A stretch of DNA of 64,000 nt, from assembly GCA_014155875.1 (NCBI GenBank), contig JACEFZ010013290.1:159501-223500 (forward strand), given 5' to 3'. Of this stretch, positions 31,469 to 41,689 are shown piece by piece (the stretch's first letter is position 1; every line of letters begins with the position of its first letter). Source of the stretch: Cepaea nemoralis (lineage: Eukaryota > Mollusca > Gastropoda > Stylommatophora > Helicidae). The notes beneath the pieces were generated by a model that had not been told where the DNA came from, did not search any database, and worked only from the letters and a program-made list of their open reading frames with translations. The position numbers and the translations under genes are program-made.

Positions 31469-33617
31469 CCTCCCTATGTTTATTAAAGAATTTTCCTTAT
31501 AAAGGAAAAATCTTTACTCCCAATCCCCTTACTCTATTCCCTCTTATTTCTTATCTCTCACAGTTCCTCTAATCCTTCCCTATACTGACTCAATTTTGAG
31601 TAAATAATATATCTTTTAACCCTTCTCCCGGTTATATTGTCAGCTAGTAACCCACTATATACTTCTTCTTCGATTTCTACTTTGTATAATACATCGTACC
31701 ACATATGGTAACTCTTTTAACCTAAACACTCCTTCTCCCCTTTCTTTAGTTCTTATGAACCACTCAATATTAAGCACGCCAATCTCCCCAAACTATATAG
31801 CTATCCACTATATATATTTCTGGTCCTTTCTTGGCTCCTCCAGTTCCTGTATCAAATATACATATCATAAGAACAGCTCATAAAATCGTTATCGAAATTT
31901 TTGACCTTATAAAATTTCTCACTCTTCCAAACCACAGGACGTACAAAAACAATGTAGTTAGAAAAAGTAAAGAAGCGGTGCGCACCGAATGAGAAGTATA
32001 AAGAATGAATACTCAACATGACCACATGTACATACAGCAATGAATATTTAAGACACTCACCCTTTACCTCCCTTGCCAATAAAAAAAATTTTGTAAAATA
32101 ATTTTTTTTTTTAAATACACCTTATGAAATAGATCTTTGTTCATTATAAAACAATTTGACATAAGTTTTCACAAGCCTTATACATTCAACATTTATATTG
32201 CCATCCACAATCTTGTCCATATTTCGTTATCTCACCTTTAACCATGAGCCCATGTTCATAATTTATGAACACTTTTAATATAATTAACGCTGGTTTTTCA
32301 CAGCACCTATATCTTGCCCCCGTACATCCCATACTCATATACTGCCATTTACAGTCTTCCCCCTACCTTATATCAGTGGACAAAGTAGTTTTTATCAACT
32401 CTTTTCTGAACGAAAAACCTTAAGCAAAACCTCATATATTTGAAACTTAAACTTACTTAACTAACTTTATAACCATGTAACTCAATATACCAAACCATTC
32501 ATGTAATCGAAATAAAATCAACACAACCCCCAAATTAATCTAAAGAAAAAAAACACATTTTAAAATGACATAACATGCATGTTATCAAATCAGGATAAAA
32601 CATTCTATTTCTACCTATCACTATTGGACACTTTTACGGACCAATAGTTTTTACTCCAAATGCTAGGAACACAATCATCCTATTCTAAATCAATTAATCA
32701 AACAACAACAATCATTTTCCAAGATCAAATCAAGAAAAAAAAACTTATTATATATGAGGCATTGAAACTTAGGCTCAATAAAACAACCAAATAATAGCCA
32801 TCATTTTCCAGTACCAATTCAAGCATGACTCATGACTCATAAAACTTAGACTCAATAAAACACAGTTTTCAAAACAATTAAAACTCTCTTAAAATTACTA
32901 CGTATAGTGACCCACCCACATTGGCGTCTCATACTAAGTAACGTAACTCATATCTATTTATATAAGTCATTCCAGTATTTCTATGACCGAGAAAACCGAA
33001 CACTTCACTGTCTATCTGTATATCTGTTAACTACAGACTAATTTCTTAACCTATAACACTGACCGTACTATTTATTCTCTCCCCTCACAACTTTCTATCA
33101 TTTTCTATCTTAACTCCTAACACAACATAACATCCGGAATATCTTCTTAAGTAAGCACTGTAAACTACATATTTGTAATGTGGCGACTAATCCAATATCA
33201 ACTCAATGTAGTAGCCATCATCTACTTATCAACGAACTTGTGATCTGGCCTGCCAATTATTTCTCTTGGACCAATCATCACTATAACTTATTAATCCTTA
33301 TCGTTAAACACGGCATTTCTAGCACCAATAAAAAAAACTTGTCTACCTTTCTATAGAGTACATTCACCTATTGTACCAACACCCAATTTGTCCAATTTAT
33401 GAAAAGTCAAGAAGTAGAAACATAATTTCAACCAAGAATTCTATTACAAATATATATATATATAGACATGCTTAACTATTCCTCAAGACTACTTTTTACA
33501 AAAAAATGTCCATAGAATCCTTTTCCATTTCCACCGTTTTGTATACTTCTTCAAGCATCACTTTTACCTCTAAATCCTGAAACTTATAACTTGCCATCTG
33601 CAGTATTCTCTATTTAT
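31469..33617 (-). other. Long 3' non-coding region of the Gypsy element
   Basis: About 2.1 kb of AT-rich DNA lies between the end of pol and the 3' LTR. No frame here is over about 75 codons and none resembles env. It may be the remnant of an env-like ORF, or an intrinsic untranslated region. Confidence 0.7.
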
Positions 33618-35906
33618 CTATTTCCTATGTTTCCACTTCTTCAACAACTCCAAGTTTCTTTGAATAAGTGCTAATTCTACATCAATATCTTCTTCTTCGT
33701 ACAACTTATTAGTTTCTTCCATACTACTACTTGATTCTGACTTTTCATCCATTTCTTCTTCTTCTTCAGTATGTCTGTCGTTAACAGCCGCTAATCTCTT
33801 CTGTTCAACATCCCATCTAATTTGTCTATCCTCATTTCTTAAGGACCTTTCTAGTAGAGGCATATCTTCCCCGCTTGTTGAATAATCCCTAATTCTCCTC
33901 TGTCTTTTCACTTCTTTATCTCTTTGTTTATCCATTCTTCTTTTTGTTGCTTGTCTAGTATTCTTAAATGGAGCACCTATTTCCTCTTCCATACTATCAT
34001 AATGAGTTTCATTCACATTTTCTTCTTCCATTGTTTTTGGAATCGTCTGTTCTTGAATATCTTCGTAACTTGGAGTTGCTAGCAATTGATTTTGTGCTGG
34101 TTCTTTTCTAAAACTTGGGGTTACTGTAGCTCCTCTGACAACTTGTTCATCTAAATATCCGGTGTCTGAATCATAATTATTATTATAATTCTCATTTCTC
34201 TTCTCCTCATCATCTCTTCTTAAGTGCTCTACATGTGCCCTTGCCACATGTCCTGTGACCTGGTTCTTGATAGTATACGATACATTACCTAGTTTTTCCA
34301 AAACGTAATAACCTGGGATCCAACGAGCATCAAACTTAGAGTTTCTTCTATGTTTCTTGTAATAAACTCTATCACCTACTTTAAACTCCTGTAATTTTGT
34401 ATTTACATTTTTGTACTTTTTCTGTCTTTCCCTAGCTTTAAATATATTATTCTTTAATCTTACGTGTGCTTTATGCATTTCTTGTATTATGGTCTCTTGA
34501 AATTCTTCTCCCATATATTTCCGTCTCGGTTTTAACAGATTATCTATAGGTAGTATTGGTTCTCTCCCGTGTATTAAATAAAATGGTGAAAATCCCGTGC
34601 TCTCATTTTGATTTGTACGAATAGCGCTAAGGGCAGGTCCCAAGAATAGATCCCAATCTCTTTCATGTTCATCAATAATCTTTGCTATAACATCGTATAA
34701 CGTCCGATGTTGACGTTCGTTTCTAGCATTTGAAGAAGGTCTATAATATGAGGTCTTTATATGTTTTATATTTAAATCTTTTAATAACTTTTCGAATTTT
34801 TTATTTACAAACTCTCTACCATTATCCGTAAGTATACTTTGTGGGCAACTAAATCTTGGTACGAACTCCTGTAAAAAAATATTAATGACTGTATCTGCGC
34901 TCTTGTCTGGAATTGCGTAAATTTCTGGCCAAAGACTGTAGACGTCTACTATATGAATTAAATACACGTTTCCTGACAATGTTCTAGGGTGTGGACCTGA
35001 TATATCTAAACTAATCTTTTGCATTGGGAACTGAGGAATATCTGTATCTTGTAAGGGACACTTTATTGTTTTCATGTTCCTTAATCTGCATTTTTCACAC
35101 GTATCTACATATTTGCATGCAGATTTAAACAAGTTTGGCCAATAATATTTGCTTGTAAGTGCTTTTACCAACTTGTCCCGACCGAGATGTCCATTTTCAT
35201 TGTGATATGCTTTTAAAACTTCATTTTCTAAATGTTTTGGAATATATTTCCTTAGCTGTTCGTTCCTTTCACACATATAGTATAACTGTCCATCCTCTTG
35301 TAAAACCACATAATTCTTTTTATATTTGTTATCTTCTGTTTCTCTTAATTTTTCTTTTATTTGTATGACTTTTGGATCCAACTCCTGTTCTTCTTTCATA
35401 TTAAATTGTGCAAATTGTAGGTCTTCTTCTCTATGTTCAGACTCTTGATCCGATGGTACACTCTCAAATTCTTCCCTATTTATTATGGCAGAATCTAAAA
35501 TATTTACTTGCCAGTTTCGGTCGTCTATCTCTGGTTCAGCTTCATCTTCTGTGTCTCCTGATGACTGTGGGTACGGAATCCTAGATAATAAATCAGCGCA
35601 TGTGTTAATCCTACCTGGAATGTACTCTATTTTTGTGTTGTATCCCTGTAGATTCAGCGCCCACGTCTGTATTTTCCTGTTCTGCACTGGAGCTTCTAAA
35701 AAAGACTTTAAAGGCATATGGTCAGTTCTAATAACAAAATTTGCGTTATGTAAGTAGTAATTTAGTTTCTGAAGAGCGTAATGAATGGCATACTGCCTCT
35801 TTCTCAATAGTAGTCCATTTTCGTTGTGATTTGCTAAGTTTATGAGATAAGAAGTAGATTGGCCTTTCATTTTTAACCCCTGGTATTCCAGACTCTTTAC
35901 CTTCAT
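33618..35906 (-). CDS. pol: Gypsy pol, downstream part: RNase H end and integrase
   Basis: This frame carries the end of RNase H (IRTDHMPLKSFLE), a tether, and integrase. Integrase has the HHCC zinc finger (H-X3-H at HNENGHLGRDKL, then CEKCRLRN) and the DDE core: D in ISLDISGP, D in LTDNGREF and E after 35 residues in PSSNARNERQH. A GPY/F-like module follows (VYYKKHRRNSKFDARWIPGY). The C-terminal tail is acidic and coiled-coil-like (TEEEEEMDEKSESSSS). Residues before about number 30 of the listed frame overlap the upstream pol frame and are not real. A single-base insertion near 35787 separates it from the upstream part. Confidence 0.93.
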   Translation of the reverse strand: MKVKSLEYQGLKMKGQSTSYLINLANHNENGLLLRKRQYAIHYALQKLNYYLHNANFVIRTDHMPLKSFLEAPVQNRKIQTWALNLQGYNTKIEYIPGRINTCADLLSRIPYPQSSGDTEDEAEPEIDDRNWQVNILDSAIINREEFESVPSDQESEHREEDLQFAQFNMKEEQELDPKVIQIKEKLRETEDNKYKKNYVVLQEDGQLYYMCERNEQLRKYIPKHLENEVLKAYHNENGHLGRDKLVKALTSKYYWPNLFKSACKYVDTCEKCRLRNMKTIKCPLQDTDIPQFPMQKISLDISGPHPRTLSGNVYLIHIVDVYSLWPEIYAIPDKSADTVINIFLQEFVPRFSCPQSILTDNGREFVNKKFEKLLKDLNIKHIKTSYYRPSSNARNERQHRTLYDVIAKIIDEHERDWDLFLGPALSAIRTNQNESTGFSPFYLIHGREPILPIDNLLKPRRKYMGEEFQETIIQEMHKAHVRLKNNIFKARERQKKYKNVNTKLQEFKVGDRVYYKKHRRNSKFDARWIPGYYVLEKLGNVSYTIKNQVTGHVARAHVEHLRRDDEEKRNENYNNNYDSDTGYLDEQVVRGATVTPSFRKEPAQNQLLATPSYEDIQEQTIPKTMEEENVNETHYDSMEEEIGAPFKNTRQATKRRMDKQRDKEVKRQRRIRDYSTSGEDMPLLERSLRNEDRQIRWDVEQKRLAAVNDRHTEEEEEMDEKSESSSSMEETNKLYEEEDIDVELALIQRNLELLKKWKHRK

Positions 35907-38019
35907 ATGGTTGAACCAAACATGCTCCTACTGCATTGTCCGAAGCATCTGTATATAGTATTAATTGTTTGTTTAAGTCTGGATGCGTCAATAGTGGTAC
36001 CAGTGTTAAGCTGTTTTTTAAATACTCGAATGCTTTTTGACACTCATCATCCCACTTAAATCTAGCGTATTTGCCTGTTAAATTTGTAATAGGTTCTGCT
36101 ATCTTTGAAAACGCTGGGACAAACCGCCTATAATATGCACATGTTCCTATAAACGCACGTACTTCCTTAACGTTAGTTGGAGGAGGTAATTCTTTAATAA
36201 CCTTTATCTTGTCCTGGTCTGGTTTAATACCTTCTCTATTTATAATATACCCCAAATATTTTGTTTCTGTCTTTAAAAACTGGCATTTACTAAGCTTCAA
36301 TTTAACATCATGCTTTCTTAACCTGTCAAACACTAATTCAATATGTCTTAAATGATCCTGTACGTCTCCTGCTGTGAAAATGAGTATGTCGTCTATATAG
36401 GCTAGGGCAAACCTTTGCATACCTTCTAATACTTCATTTATTAAGAGCATGTAGTGAGAGGGCGCAGTTTTGACCCCAAAAGGCATTCGTAAAAATTCGT
36501 AAGAGCCCATATGGGTACAGAAAGCACTCTTCTTTTGCGCGTCCTTCGACATCGGAATACACCAGAATCCTGACCTTGCGTCCAGCGTCGTGAAATATGT
36601 AGAGCCATTAAGCAGCCCTAAAATATCATCAATTACCGGCAGTGGGTACGCTACATTCTTGGTAATTTTGTTCAACGCCCTGTAATCGCAACAGAAGCGA
36701 CTCGAACCATCAGGTTTGGCCACTATGACGACCGGAGATGACCATTCTGACTTTGACCTTGTTATTATTCCTGCTTTCAACATCTCTTCTATTGCCTTTT
36801 CCACGATTTCTCTATTTAATGGAGTTCTATATGGTTTTAAACTTATTGGTGGATGATCTCCCGTGTCTATTTCCATTGTAACTGTTTGTGTCTTTCCCAA
36901 TTCTAAATCATCAACTGCAAACACATCCTGATTTTGCTTTATAAGTTGTTCTAATACTTCCTTATTTTCTGGCGGAGCTTTTAACTGTGACAACAATTCT
37001 TGTTCTCTTGTTATTTTGTCTAGTGAATGTATTTGGGCTTTATTTCTTCTGGATGGATGGATCAATTCATCCATTCTGACGTTCCCTCTTCTTCCGCGTC
37101 CGCGTCTGTTATTAACTCTTTCACTAGAAGTTTCTGAATAACTTGTTCCCGACATTTCTGCTCTATTTGTTGCCAATATGTCACTAATGTTATGATCTAG
37201 TTTGGCTATCACACATCCTCTGTATAATTTGATTTCTCTACCTGTGTTGTTGATAACCATCACTGGAAAGGTTAAGTGTTTATCCAACGCCACTATTCCA
37301 TCCGGAACTTCCAAACCAGGCTCACCAATTACTTCTTCTTGTAACTCAGTGATTCTGACTGTTTTTCCTGCCACATAATATGGGTTTCTCTTCAGCTTTG
37401 CTTGTATCAAATTAACCGACTGTGGTTTTAACGTCGTGGACATTTTAACTCTAACCAGTGCTGATATATGCATGTCTTCCTCCATATCTACATAGACGTC
37501 CTTGAATTTTAATTTATGTAAATCATAGAAAAGTCTTACTCCATTTTTTATTAAAAAATCTCTTCCTATCAACATGTTTCTATTTAAATCCTTCACCACA
37601 TGAAAAAGATGTCTTATGTTGATCCCTCCTAACTTAAAATTTATCATTGTTTGTCCAATTACTTGTAAATTCTGTCCAGTAACAGAGTGTAAATTATTAT
37701 GACTCTTAAATACTCTACAATTTCTTACTATTTTGTATAGAAAACTTTCTTTTACTACACTAACCTGAGCTCCCGAATCAATTAATGTACGAACTCTATA
37801 CTTTCCTATTTCTATTATACAAGAGCTATAATCTGTTTTATTTTCTATAAATTGCTTGACTTCATCTAATTGAAAATATTCTCTGTTCGTCCTACTATAC
37901 CTATTATTAACATACTCTTTAAACCTTGGGACCTTATTATTTCCCTTCCTACCATAGGTCCCATTTAATAGGTAGGGCGCCGGTTTTCCTGCGTTCTTGT
38001 ACCTGTAAAATTCCTGTGT
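35746..38019 (-). CDS. pol: Gypsy pol, upstream part: protease, RT and RNase H
   Basis: The frame is open from about 38019, where a TAG closes it upstream, to 35746. Aspartic protease has the active-site DSGAQVS near 37779. RT shows DYRALNKITKN, FTTLDARSGFW, MPFGVKTAP and catalytic YIDD near 36393. RNase H begins at LILYTDAS. The first ATG (37647) lies after the protease active site, so translation must enter from gag. The pol frame is -1 relative to gag and the two overlap for about 53 bases (37967-38019). The reading breaks in RNase H near 35787, after EKEA, by a one-base insertion, so pol would stop early. Confidence 0.93.
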   Translation of the reverse strand, partial: TQEFYRYKNAGKPAPYLLNGTYGRKGNNKVPRFKEYVNNRYSRTNREYFQLDEVKQFIENKTDYSSCIIEIGKYRVRTLIDSGAQVSVVKESFLYKIVRNCRVFKSHNNLHSVTGQNLQVIGQTMINFKLGGINIRHLFHVVKDLNRNMLIGRDFLIKNGVRLFYDLHKLKFKDVYVDMEEDMHISALVRVKMSTTLKPQSVNLIQAKLKRNPYYVAGKTVRITELQEEVIGEPGLEVPDGIVALDKHLTFPVMVINNTGREIKLYRGCVIAKLDHNISDILATNRAEMSGTSYSETSSERVNNRRGRGRRGNVRMDELIHPSRRNKAQIHSLDKITREQELLSQLKAPPENKEVLEQLIKQNQDVFAVDDLELGKTQTVTMEIDTGDHPPISLKPYRTPLNREIVEKAIEEMLKAGIITRSKSEWSSPVVIVAKPDGSSRFCCDYRALNKITKNVAYPLPVIDDILGLLNGSTYFTTLDARSGFWCIPMSKDAQKKSAFCTHMGSYEFLRMPFGVKTAPSHYMLLINEVLEGMQRFALAYIDDILIFTAGDVQDHLRHIELVFDRLRKHDVKLKLSKCQFLKTETKYLGYIINREGIKPDQDKIKVIKELPPPTNVKEVRAFIGTCAYYRRFVPAFSKIAEPITNLTGKYARFKWDDECQKAFEYLKNSLTLVPLLTHPDLNKQLILYTDASDNAVGACLVQPYEGKESGIPGVKNERPIYFLSHKLSKSQRKWTTIEKEAVCHSLRSSETKLLLT

Positions 38020-38939
38020 CTATCTACAACATTCCTACTCACCCTGTTATTGTCATGTCTACCCTGTGTATTCGACTGGACACGCCTGTTATTACAAAAA
38101 CGAGAAACATGTCCCCGTTGACCACAAACCCAACAGACAATATTTGTACTATTTGTGTTGACTACTGTCTCCCTTGTAGGGTATCTCATATTTCTTCTTT
38201 CCTCGTTATCATATCTATTTCTACCTTGTAACGTCTGTATTCCTCCTCTTCTATTCCATCCGAATCTTGTTTGTCCTATTTCCATGGGCTCCTCAACTCT
38301 GTCTTCTCGATTACTTCCTACTTCTCGTCCTGTTCTCAATCTAAATCTACGTCTCAAATTTTCTTCTTGTACCGCGATATCTACCGCTTGTGATAACCTC
38401 TCAGGGTTTTCCCTCATCAACTTAAATTTCAAACCATCGGATTTTATGCCATCTACAAAAATCCCTACTAACATCCTCTCCACCTCTTCTCCTCGTACAT
38501 TCTGTCCTAAGAATGCCTCTTCAGCCAGGTTAATCAACCTATCGCTGAACAATTGTACCGTCTCTCCGTTATTTTGTTTAGCCTGTCTCAACACCGAAAA
38601 TGCATGTTGTGGATCCGTTATTTCCGCATACTTCCTTGCTAGGTCTTCCTTGAATTGTTCCCATGTCTCATCTACTCTAGCCTCTAACTTTCTTCTTATA
38701 TGATCCGAAACCGGTTCCGTTGCCGTCTGATAAGCCAGTCTCATTCTTTCTTCATCTGTTGCTGAGATTAAATACGCATATTTTTCTATGGAAGTGACCC
38801 ATTTCTTAAAGTCTCTGGCCTGTCCACTAAACTTCACAATTTCTGTTGCCATTCCTTGTTGTTTAATAACCATATTAAGTCTGCCTACCGCTGTTCCTAC
38901 CCCCGTCAAAACTTGTGCTAAGGTGTCTTGTTCCGCCAT
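37965..38939 (-). CDS. gag: Gypsy gag, 324 residues
   Basis: The frame begins with ATG at 38939 (MAEQDTLAQVLTGVG) and ends TAA at 37965. A helical capsid-like region (FKKWVTSIEKYAYL; ADFLARKYAEIT-type spacing) is followed by basic arginine-rich sequence. One CCHC zinc knuckle, CWVCGQRGHVSRFC (C-X2-C-X4-H-X4-C), lies near the C-terminus. The ORF is intact. Its translation should yield most of the particle proteins. Confidence 0.95.
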   Translation of the reverse strand: MAEQDTLAQVLTGVGTAVGRLNMVIKQQGMATEIVKFSGQARDFKKWVTSIEKYAYLISATDEERMRLAYQTATEPVSDHIRRKLEARVDETWEQFKEDLARKYAEITDPQHAFSVLRQAKQNNGETVQLFSDRLINLAEEAFLGQNVRGEEVERMLVGIFVDGIKSDGLKFKLMRENPERLSQAVDIAVQEENLRRRFRLRTGREVGSNREDRVEEPMEIGQTRFGWNRRGGIQTLQGRNRYDNEERRNMRYPTRETVVNTNSTNIVCWVCGQRGHVSRFCNNRRVQSNTQGRHDNNRVSRNVVDRHRNFTGTRTQENRRPTY

Positions 38940-40321
38940 GCTGAAATATATTTAAACAGAGCAAGCAAACAACTTCACAATTGTAATTTCCTAATTTAAG
39001 AAACACCAATCACTTATTTCTAAAGAACAGTTCAATCAGTTACCAGGTTTATAAATTTCCGTACTTCTGTTTCTCGATCCAAGCACGACGTATTTTCCTA
39101 GGCTCGCCGTCAGATTACACTCAACGCTGTAGTAGTTGAAACCAATCGTGCCCCTCAGACAGTTCGTTTGTTCTTCTCAGGCAGTCTCTCTTCTTGGGAT
39201 GCTCAGTACCGTGCTTCAACCCCTGGTTGGGTCCCTTCTGAGATGGAGTACATCATTGACGTCTTGAGATAGTCAGTCTGACAGACAACAGCAAGCGGCT
39301 CTCGATTGCAGTGGAGCCCCGAGATAGTCGGACTCGTCAACAAAACATTGGGCAACCCTTAATTATTTGCTGTCTCGATTGTTTTTTTTTTTTTTTCAAC
39401 GTTCTTTTTTCTATTTATTAGCGTACCGAAGGTAACCTATTTAACATTGAGGCTGACTTGATCGTTTTATTAAAATGTTCTTTCTCACCTGACTCAACGA
39501 TCAGACGACTGGATTTCTGGATTGCCCATTTAGCCAAAGTTCTGTGAAGTCTAGAGCGTGGGTGTCCCTGTTTTTGAATGATCAAAGAGCAGCACTTTCC
39601 GACAGCAAGTTTCAAATCGATCAGACACGATCATAGAGCAGTCTTGGTCAGCTCCCCGAAACAACGATGTATGGCAGCGGCTTTGGTAGCCCGTTGAAAC
39701 AAACGACAACGCAGGTGGCGGCTTGGAGCAAGCTCTTGAAAATGGCAAAATTCAGGCTATAGTAAGCCTTTTGGAAGTGATAATTCTAGGCAACGGCTAT
39801 GGTAAGCCCCTTGAAAACGATAAAGTTCAGGCACCGGCCATGGTAGGCCTCTTGAGGTAAAAAATTGCAAAACAGCGGGTATGACAAGCCTCTTGAGGTG
39901 AACAATGCAAAGCGCCGGCTATACCAAGCCTCTTGAGTTGTACAATGAAAAGCGACGGCTCTACCAAGCCTCTTGAGTTGTACAATGAAAAGTGACGGCT
40001 ATACCAAGCCTCTTGACGCTAATTTATTTGTTATCTCAAGTCTTGAAAAAGACTTACAGACGACCACCCCTGGCCGGGCTTTTGGTCTCTGTATTCACAG
40101 ATAACTGATACTTATTGGCCATCTTTCTCATTGCGCCTTGTTACGTTCACTGGTTGTTCAAAAGCGTGCCGAAATTGTTTCTGTCGATTTAGAGAAACGG
40201 AGCAAGGATCATCTTCTCATCTTTTGACCTCCGCGATGTTACATAGTTACTTCGCGTTGTTTCTTTGTAGACCAGATTATACCAGGCTCGAATCCTCGGT
40301 CGTAGGCTCCATAATTAGTCC
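38940..40321 (-). promoter_or_regulatory. 5' leader of the Gypsy element
   Basis: This 1.4-kb untranslated leader lies between the 5' LTR and gag. It contains a tandem array of a 40-bp unit (39670-40020, listed separately) and a T-run at 39380-39395. The primer-binding region adjoins the LTR at about 40290-40321; on the minus strand a TGGAGCC stretch precedes a T-arm-like GAGGATTCGAGCC, but the fit to a real tRNA 3' end is not exact. Confidence 0.7.
39670..40020. repeat. 40-bp tandem repeat in the Gypsy leader, about 9 copies
   Basis: Landmark ACCAAGCCTCTTGAG or its variants recurs at roughly 39680, 39719, 39759, 39799, 39840, 39881, 39921, 39961 and 40001. Period is 39-41. Right-hand units are almost identical (CAAGCCTCTTGAGTTGTACA), left-hand units diverge. 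Confidence 0.9.
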
Positions 40322-40555
40322 TGTAACAGTGTACAGAGACTAACAAACACTTGGCTTTTAATACAAAGACTGTTTATTTTCTTGATGGTGACAATATGGC
40401 CTCCTCTCAGATCTCAGGCGGGATGTAAACTGCCCCCAGACAACCCACTACGTCACGATTGAGCATCTCTCCTCGCTTTCAGTCCCAATGCTCAATCGTG
40501 CTGTAGCTGTTTCCACTAGATCCTAATAATACCCCAGTACTCGACTACTGTTACA
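40322..40555 (-). repeat. 5' LTR of Gypsy element (234 bp)
   Basis: This is the 5' LTR because the element is on the minus strand. It has GCCTCCTCTCAGATC where the other has GCCTCTCAGATC, and GAC for GAT near the start. Confidence 0.97.
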
Positions 40556-40772
40556 TACCCACTCCCATACGAATCCGGATACGCCTTTGTGTGTCATCAG
40601 AATTGGCAGGTCTCACATTAAAAATAACTTTGTTAGTGAAAAATCACTAGTTAAGCAAAACATCAAAGGAATGTCACCGCTTTCAATGATTTAAGTTGTT
40701 TTTGGACCTATCAAAGACATATTCCTTGGGTGGGGGTAAATATAAGACGGCTGGAAAATTTTCATCATTGTT

Positions 40773-41160
40773 ATGGATGGCGGCATATCAAGACAGTATC
40801 ATATCATTGCCATGAATAGCGGCATATCAAGACAGTATCGTGTCATTGTTATGGATAGCAGCATATCAAGACAGTATCATGTCATTGCCATGGATAGCAG
40901 CATTTTAAGACAGTATAATGTCACTACCATTGTGGGCAGTATATCAAGACAGTATCATGTCATTGCCATGGATAGCGGCATATCAAGACAGTATCATGTC
41001 ATTGCCATGGATAGCAGCATATCAAGACAGTATCATGTCATTGCCATGGATAGCAGCATATCAAGACAGTATCATGTCATTGCCATGGATAGCAGCATAT
41101 CAAGACAGTATCATGTCATTGCCATGGATAGCAGCATTTCAAGACAGTATAATGCAACAG
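40773..41160 (+). repeat. 39-bp minisatellite, array 1 (about 10 units)
   Basis: The unit is ATGGATAGCAGCATATCAAG ACAGTATCATGTCATTGCC (39 bases, split here for length). Because 39 is divisible by 3, two forward frames stay open, giving ISRQYHVIAMDS-type repeats. One unit is the variant TIVGSISRQYHVI. Units match blocks of array 2 at 54010-55735. It starts about 220 bp after the Gypsy element. Confidence 0.97.
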
Positions 41161-41217
41161 ACAGTTTTCAAAATAATTGATCGTGAATGAAGGCAAACAA
41201 ATGTGGACATACTATAG
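41161..41217. other. Boundary between array 1 and a SINE
   Basis: A short non-repeat spacer with no recognised feature. Confidence 0.4.
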
Positions 41218-41440
41218 TAGATGTTTTGAGTGGTTAAGTTGCCTGCCCCATGCTCTGAATGTTGTCTTTCCGTTTCTGGACCTGCCATTTAGTAGGTTAG
41301 AAGTGCAGTTTTCTTTGGGTTGACGCTGGAGTTACAGAGTTTGTGCTCTGTGCAATGCTGTCAGCAGATTGCTTTGCAGACAGAGACAGAGCCATATGTA
41401 TAAAGCCTAGTGCATGCCTAATTATGAAGTTGGCCCTCTC
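41218..41440 (+). mobile_element. SINE family 1, old diverged copy
   Basis: GAGTGGTTAAGTTGCCTGCC, GAAGTGCAGTTTTCTTTGGG, GAGTTTGTGCTCTGTGCAAT and GAGCCATATGTATAAAGCCT match SINE 1 landmarks in order. Divergence is high. Confidence 0.65.
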
Positions 41441-41689
41441 ATCGTTAAACACCTTTAAGCCTTTTAGGGGATTTTAGATTAAATGTTTAACTACAGTAAA
41501 GGACAGGAGACTTTTATCAAAACTATTCTGGAGAGAAATGTTAAAAACTGATCAGTAAAAGGTAGGCAGTTGTAAAAGAGGAAAGTTAATATCAAGAGAT
41601 AGATGAGCGTCAGTCTGTCTGAATGTACGACACAGCCAACAGACAGAAAATTGTGGAGATTGATTACAGCCAACATTTATTGCAAACAT

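Larger units (their letters stand above)
31238..40555 (-). mobile_element. Gypsy-type LTR retrotransposon, full length (9,318 bp)
   Basis: Two LTRs (231 and 234 bp, TGTAACAGT...ACTGTTACA) flank gag and pol in the order gag, protease, RT, RNase H, integrase on the minus strand. Integrase lies after RT, which makes it Ty3/Gypsy-like rather than Copia-like. The target duplication is TACC at 31234-31237 and 40556-40559. The polypurine tract GGGAGG lies just inside the 3' LTR (31469-31477 on the plus strand as CCTCCC). No env-like frame was found. LTRs differ by one 3-bp indel and one substitution, so insertion is recent. One frameshift breaks pol. Confidence 0.97.

Noticed and set aside
31852..32079. 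env remnant in the Gypsy 3' region
   Set aside because: Only 75 codons, no signal peptide or furin-like site, and no similarity.
35159..35757. Plus-strand ORFs within pol
   Set aside because: They are antisense shadows of the integrase and RNase H frame.
37965..38019. Exact slippery heptamer for gag-pol
   Set aside because: GGAAAAC is in the overlap but does not fit X XXY YYZ in the gag frame.
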